A stretch of DNA of 64,000 nucleotides from NCBI GenBank assembly GCA_037783545.1, contig JBBELK010000316.1, forward strand, positions 62,001-126,000. The letters are read 5' to 3'. Each line of letters begins with the position of its first letter. The first letter of the stretch is position 1. The notes beneath the pieces were generated by a model. The model was not told the origin of the DNA and did no database searches. It was given only the letters and a program-made list of their open reading frames with translations. Source of the DNA: Henricia sp. BOLD:AAB3569 (taxonomy: Eukaryota > Echinodermata > Asteroidea > Spinulosida > Echinasteridae). The translations under genes and the position numbers were made by a program. Positions 58,099-64,000 of the stretch are shown piece by piece.

Positions 58099-58605
58099 CG
58101 TGCCTTTACGGTCCCCCACCCCACCCCCCACAATTCACTGCGCGCTGCGTATGATCTAGTACACCTTGCCTCGGCGTTAAATCTTCTCGTGTAGAATCGA
58201 ATTAGAATTGGCAGGTCAGTGGAGCTATCGTCCGCTTCAAACTCGTAAAACGCGGCGAATTTGTGTTTTTGACACAAATGTTCGCTGGTATAGCTCAGAT
58301 ACAGATTCAACCAACTGTATATCTGTTTTGGGATTATATCGGCGTCTAGGGGTGGAATAATTGAAATGACTGTCCGGAAACCCGTTGTCACGGTAATCCG
58401 TAAAGCAGAGCGAGTGCGTATCACGAGTGCCGTGGGTACCGCGCGAGTTTGAAGCGGACGATAGCTCCACTGACCTGCCAATTATAATTCGATTCTACAC
58501 GAGAAGATTGAACGCCGAGGCAAAGTGTACTAGATTTGTATCCCATCATGCACTGCGCCATGTACCGCGCGCAGTGAATTGTGGGGGAACCGTAAAGGCA
58601 GTATT
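58099..58605. mobile_element. Non-autonomous element with about 155 bp inverted repeats
   Basis: GCCTTTACGGTCCCCCAC...GGACGATAGCTCC on the left (58099-58245) is inverted at 58440-58605. The loop of about 200 bp holds no coding sequence. Confidence 0.75.
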
Positions 58606-59689
58606 GTACCTTCCTTTTCATTAAAAAAAAAGAACAACGAATTCTTGAATTGTGTGCCAGTCAGACACACACAAAAAAATAATTAAGTTAACAAAAAAAC
58701 ACAGAAATGTATCTGACGACCTTTAAATGGTTAAACGCGGTTTTTGCAATGGACAGTGAATCACGTGACGTCACATCATTTTTTTTCCTAGAATCGTGTG
58801 CTGATTTCCCCGCCAAAATTGACCTGTTTTCCGGTTTTTACTCGAATCACATTTCAGCAGGTCTATTAAGTGAACGTGTACGTGCGATTAGACGTCACAT
58901 TTATTCCCCAAAATGGACGACCGTGTCATTTGGGGCCGTCTCGCCCCGGGAGTAGCTCGCATTAAGAAACCGCTCGCCGTCTTGCAACCGGAAACGGGCT
59001 TCTTTTAATCGTAGCTCGGTAAATTGATGTTTCCGGGCTCCACTCGGCAAAAACAGCGATGATGTAGGATGACGGCGTCCATCAGCAGACTTCGGAAGCA
59101 ATAAATCGCGTAGACGCTTTTAAAGTCTGAAATTTTCATTGTGTTTTTTTAATTTTAATGAGCGTTGATCTGCCGCAGATTTCTTCTTATGGTCGCGAAA
59201 ACTCGACCTAGCCTGCGCGACTTATTCTACTTTTTTCAGAGCGGTCAGTGGCTTTGCAAAATTTCTTGAAAGCATGGACACAGTTTTTCATTGTTTATTC
59301 GGAACGTAGATGAGGTACTGAGTTGACTTATACACAGGTTGGTTTTTATCATACACATCCTCAATCACACATGGAGATAACGCGGTATGTAAGTTTTCTA
59401 GTCATGAAATACATCGTTCAACAATGGAACACAGCACAATATAAGAATTGTTTCAAAATCACAAAAATATAATAAATACCACGACCATGTAAAACATATT
59501 TTATTCACGCAAGATTATCAACTGGTCAACCGCGTGAAGAGTGACCATACCGCGTGTAGATGTTCACAAAGTAGGCACCACACTTTGCTCTTGACAAGCA
59601 AAACGATCCATTGCCCCCCGGGTTTACGTCTTGCCCAATAAATCACATCTTAGCATCTGACAGATCACTCATAAGAGTGGATTCACACT

Positions 59690-60716
59690 GAAGGGGCGTT
59701 CACACTATCGCGGAAAAATCACACTGCCGCGCTGCGATCACCGCATTGCATGAGCTACCAATCGCTGATCTTTCCAAAATAGAAAATTAAACTCCGGTAA
59801 CTTGGGGCTTCTCTGATATATCTCATTGGCTGCGCGTTGGAAAGGTCAAAGTTGAACAAATTTGAACTTTGACCCATGCAGCTGAAAACGTTTTGTGCGT
59901 CGCGATAGGCCGCGCGCGCAAAACCATTTTTCCGCGATAGTAGGTGCGTTCAGACGATTGTTGTTAACTTATAAGTAAAGCGGGCCTCCCACTGTGCGAT
60001 TTTGGCCACGAATTAGCTACGATTGGGTACGATTGTGTGTAGAGTCTATAGACAGTCTCCTATAATCGTACCAATTCGTAGGAAATTCGTGGCCAAAATC
60101 GCACAGTGGGAGGCCCGCTTAAGTCGTTGGTATGGGCGCTCGTGAGTAAGTAGTGACCGTGTGGACGCACTTACTTACAAGTTAACAACGACGATTTACA
60201 AACGAGAAATCTTATGAGTAGCGCGCTACTTACGAGCGCGCACCATCGGTATATCGGCCGTGTGCATGCCTGCGCGTCGTTGTTAAAGTATCGTGTGGAC
60301 ACGCGTCGTTGTATGGGACTGTCGTTGTTAACTTTAATAATAAAAATAATAACACATGCATTTGTAAAGCGCCATCTATCTATGTAAACATATTCCGAGG
60401 CGGCTGTTGCCATTATTACCGCTGCCATCAGGAAATCACCAGAACCATTTCGCTTCAACTAGGTGTGCAACCCGGCCAAGGCGCACAATCCTATCAGCAG
60501 TTAGATTGTGGCATTTCCCATAACAGCTTCCCATATATCGCTTGGGTTGACGAGGCAACTGGGATTAAGTGCCTTGCCCAGGGACACAGACACGTTGGTC
60601 GAAGTGGGGCTCGAACCCCCAACCTGGGAGTCCCGCTTCATACCCACTAGACCACACGTCCTCCACCTTCGAAGGTAGTGCCCGTCTGAACATGACTAGT
60701 GTGAACGCCCCTTAAG
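59690..60716. mobile_element. Composite element: GGGGCGTTCACACT ends with nested palindromes and a SINE
   Basis: AAGGGGCGTTCACACT at 59692 is inverted at 60699-60715. Inside are two further fold-backs (59705-59945 with CGCGGAAAAAT / ATTTTTCCGCG, and 59980-60122 with GCGGGCCTCCCACTGTGCG) and a tRNA-derived SINE. Confidence 0.65.
60320..60660 (-). mobile_element. tRNA-derived SINE, near full length
   Basis: Read on the minus strand it starts with a tRNA-like head (GGTCTAGTGGGTATGAAGCGGG as A-box region, GGGTTCGAGCCCCAC as B box at about 60604-60650), then a body, and ends in an ATT-rich tail at 60335. It interrupts a larger inverted-repeat element (59690-60716). Confidence 0.7.
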
Positions 60717-60719
60717 GAG

Positions 60720-62320
60720 GACGCTCCTTCTCAGAGGTCAATGACCAAAATGTTGTTGCGCAAGTCCAATGTAATAACTCCGGATCCACTCATTAGTTGT
60801 GGCGCGGATGTTTTCTGTTTTTGCCCTGTTCTATTTTAGAAACGTAACTTATACTTTAATTTTCTTGCCTTAACTGGATGATCGATTGTGTCGCCACGGG
60901 ATGAGATGAGAAGCCGTATTTCGGATCTACGCCGATATTAATACTACAGCCAAAGTATAATTTATTGTTTCTTATTCGGAATCCATATTAAGAACGTTTA
61001 CAGAGTTTCACCAATTTCAATTTGCGCAATAAACATTTGACACGAGAATGTTCTTCAAAGACAAGCTTAATCAAATTTAAATAAAATATTTTCTAATTAA
61101 AGGCAGAGGCTTGTCAGCAATGCGCGCGTGCCAAACTCGTGCCACGAAATACGGAGCTCCATGCCTTTGCTATACTGTGTCTGTGCCTTCAAGTTGACAC
61201 GCACTACTCGCAATAAGTTAGGAATATTGGTATGTTGTCAATTTTATATTTGTTTTCTTCAAATGACTGTTTTCACCTATTCCTGTGACAAGGTGTGTCT
61301 GTCGTGCAGATACAATTGTCTAATCATATACAAAATCATTCATAAATACAAGCGGAATGCATACCCTCAATAAAATATCTGCGTACACCTCACAATATCT
61401 ATAACTTATTGTGAGTATAGTGTAGGCTATATATCGAAGTATTTACCGAATAGCTTCTTTACTCATGCATAAAGCTTCTGTGTGCTAACAATTCCCACTT
61501 ACTGTATTTTTGGTCAATCAAAAGGTGGAGAAATTCTACGCGTTTTTTTATTTTCTTTTTTCTTTTTTTTCCTCGTAAATATAAGGTCCCGAAAGATTCA
61601 TAAATTCATAAATACCCATTTGTGTATTTTTTCCCCGTTATAATCATTGGAAAGCAGAAAACATCCTCAATCTAAGAAATTACTTTTTTGTATTTTTCTA
61701 ACAGGCTCCGAAAACATTTTCTTCAAATCTCCTCATTATGTGAGTTCAAAAGCAATTTATTGAACCTAACAGCACCGAGTCTCTGAGGGGATATTAAGTC
61801 ATTATTCTTCACGAACGTAAAAACCTCGTCTTAATGGTCCTGTCGTCGTAATAATTTACAGGACGAAACTTTATCTGACGCAAGTATCACCTTAATTACG
61901 GACCGCCATATCGTACTCCGACCAGTACGGAGTATAAGCTCTAGTCGCGGAAAATGACATATTTCTTCCCAAGATTTCGTATCTTTTCTGATGAAAAGGG
62001 AATTAGAGACTGGTCATTTCCGTCAGCGGAGGAAAAACGGATTGGTCCACTTAACTATCGACATGTTACATGGAATAGAAGTCGTTGTTAGTGGCGTTAT
62101 TAATTGAGAATGCGCCTTCCTGGCAACGGCGGGAGCTTGTATACGCGGGGTTAAGAGTGATTTTAGCCCGGGGGAAAGAACGATCAGTCATCATGGTGGA
62201 CTCTGGAGAGCGAGCAAAGAACGAGGTTGATTTGGCGTACAGTAAAACTGTTTTAACGTTTTCCCGTTTTGTTTGGGATTTGTATCATTTAAAGGTATAG
62301 AACAACATTTGCAGTGACCC
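60720..62320. other. Intergenic, little recognised
   Basis: Only the half MITE at 61098-61195 stands out. No convincing exon. Confidence 0.4.
61098..61195. mobile_element. Fold-back MITE (TAAAGGCACAGG family), half copy
   Basis: Carries only the left arm and centre, so it has lost its hairpin. The short end TGTGTCTGTGCCTT suggests an internal deletion of the right arm. Confidence 0.6.
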
Positions 62321-62526
62321 CATTTTTTTTCACGAGTTGACAAGAAAAACCTTACTAAAAGTGTTAACAACAATGGTACCAAACACCACATGATCTTATT
62401 TTAGTCCAAAATGGTATTTTGTGTGACAAATTAACAACTGAATGTGGTTTTCTGAAAAAAGACTTTTGCAAAAGACTTTTTACCATTCAACTCAACACAA
62501 AAACCAGAAATATTACTGCACCTATA

Positions 62527-62774
62527 CAGTTGAAGTCAGAAGTATAAATACAACTGTATGCAACCAAGTGTTAAAACTGGTGTGCTTTTTCTAAACATTT
62601 TTTTGTAACAGTCTTTACTAAAGTCTTGATTTTGTGGAATTCATCACGTGCATGCAGTACTTAAAACATAGCTTGTACACCTTGCAATGGTTCAGGTAGT
62701 CCTGTTTACCATTTTGGGTGATGATGGTAGTGGTGTAGGCCCCCTACATGCATTTATACTTCTGACTTCAACTG
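62527..62774. mobile_element. Tc1-type MITE, inverted copy
   Basis: Opposite orientation, single unit, ends CAGTTGAAGTCAGAAGTATAAATACA and complement, flanked by TA. Confidence 0.75.
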
Positions 62775-62884
62775 TATGTGGCTGAAATTTCCACAGGGCA
62801 GTTTTATAAACATGGGCTTCTAATCACAAGGGGAAATAACGCCCCTTTTAACAGTTTACAAATCATGTGCTCTACCTTCACAAT

Positions 62885-63150
62885 TCCGGTCGACCAGTTA
62901 TAGTCCTTGACATGGTTTTTTTGTGTTAGTTAGGGGTCACTGTACATTGGTGGTAGACGTATGGCAAGCCAAAGTGTCAATACTTCAAAAGTTAAAATTA
63001 TTACCAAGAATTTTGTCTATTTTTGTTAGAGATCGATTACAGGATTTGAAAGGTGGTACAAAAGGCGTTATCGCCATGTGTGATTGAGGATGTGTATGAT
63101 ACAAACTAACCTGTGTGTAAGCGGCTCAGTACCTCATCAGCTGTGTTCAT
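62885..63150. repeat. Long dispersed repeat, copy 2
   Basis: Direct copy of 49268-49535, 13.6 kb away. Confidence 0.65.
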
Positions 63151-63624
63151 TTTGGTGTCCCATGCACATGACGAAAATTTGATAACATTATTAAAACAGC
63201 TACTTTCAAGAATACATTATTTTGTTGAAATATTTTTGCGGTATAGTTAGTGAACCATTCCGAAAAAGTAAATTTACCCTAAACATTCTGCTCCGTCATT
63301 TGTCTAACATCGTTTTGAAGCCCCTGTGGAAAAAAACGGATTTCGGTTCTGTCGCAAAAGACTGCAAGGAACCGTGTGTAATGGTTGTGAATAGAAAGAA
63401 ATGTCAAATTATGGAAATGTAGCTTGAAATTTGAGAATTTCAACAGACACAGTTTGGTATTCCAAGAATCTACTAAGTCCCCGCTGACGAAATTGTGAGT
63501 AAATTGCCGGCAAGTCTTTCTGACCTGTATTGGACCGTTAATAATTTAATTGTTTCGTAAATTCGTTTATGTAAAAGCTATTAGCTTTTGCAATTGTTTT
63601 TGTGTTCGGAATTTAAAGGAGATG

Positions 63625-63960
63625 TCGAGATCACATTTTGAGCGCCCCATTTTTCCCATGGGCGTTGAAAGTTTGATGTGTCATATTTTTCTCATCACCA
63701 TTCTGAAATTTGGCTCTCTCAATCCATATATTTTAAAGGATATCGTCAGAAACAACCGATGTTTTGTAAACCAATTTATCCGGTTACATTAAAAGCAGTG
63801 CATGATAACACCAACCTCTTTGCTTCCACATCCAAATAGAGATTGCCAATTTTCATGTTTTCTTCCCATGGATAGTATTTTGAGGAGGTATTTTATATGA
63901 TTGTTATAGCGAAATAAATTTTCTGGAAAAATCTGAACAAGCTCCTTTAAGATAGATACG
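63625..63960. repeat. Dispersed repeat (CGATATCCTTGAAAATACACGG family), inverted copy
   Basis: Inverted relative to 53385-53635 and the longest of the four copies, reaching almost to the window end. Confidence 0.55.
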
Positions 63961-64000
63961 TAACTGACGATTTCACGCGTGGAAAATGAGCGCCATAGAT

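Overview
The window is eukaryotic, from an animal and most likely a marine invertebrate. It has spliced genes with GT-AG introns, many non-coding repeats, and about 0.1 genes per kb. The exact taxon cannot be read from the sequence. A large secreted-type GPCR carrying SRCR and somatomedin-B domains, a CR1/L2-like retrotransposon, and many fold-back MITEs and tRNA-derived SINEs would fit an invertebrate deuterostome (amphioxus, hemichordate or echinoderm). That is inference.

Three complete protein-coding genes can be assembled by hand, all on the minus strand, with every splice phase closing. (1) Receptor B, 3088-18547, 17 exons, 780 aa. (2) Receptor A, 21775-37359, 17 exons, 784 aa. Both are class C GPCRs of the GABA-B receptor type: signal peptide, Venus-flytrap domain, 7TM, short coiled-coil tail. 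They are tandem paralogues with identical exon lengths for exons 2-16. (3) A multidomain GPCR, 40606-49097, 5 exons, 1113 aa: signal peptide, two SRCR domains, a somatomedin-B-like module, a long ectodomain and a secretin/Methuselah-like 7TM. A possible orphan terminal exon lies at 37752-37931. From 49.2 kb to the end no convincing coding exon was seen.

Receptors A and B share long near-identical DNA in some transmembrane exons (12, 13, 15, 16), but exons 11 and 14 and the ligand-binding exons have diverged. This suggests patchy gene conversion. Each has lost a different subset of the residues that contact GABA in vertebrate GABA-B1, so they may bind another ligand or work as complementary partners.

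The rest is repeats. 0-3 kb: a MITE, a LINE fragment and a DNA element that supplies the end of receptor B. 3-18.5 kb: receptor B, with introns full of fold-backs, a GTCGAC palindrome array, a 19-20 bp minisatellite, a tRNA-type SINE and a dead Tc1 transposon. 18.6-21.7 kb: intergenic. 21.8-37.4 kb: receptor A, whose 4.8 kb first intron holds a nested palindromic transposon cluster (32.6-36.4 kb). 37.4-40.3 kb: intergenic, with a Tc1-type MITE that has amplified itself internally. 40.6-49.1 kb: the SRCR/SMB GPCR, whose last intron is mostly a tandem array of tRNA-like 77 bp units. 49.1-64 kb: MITEs, SINEs, a LINE remnant and a 413 bp tandem repeat carrying perfect DR1 nuclear-receptor motifs, CRE palindromes and ETS palindromes.
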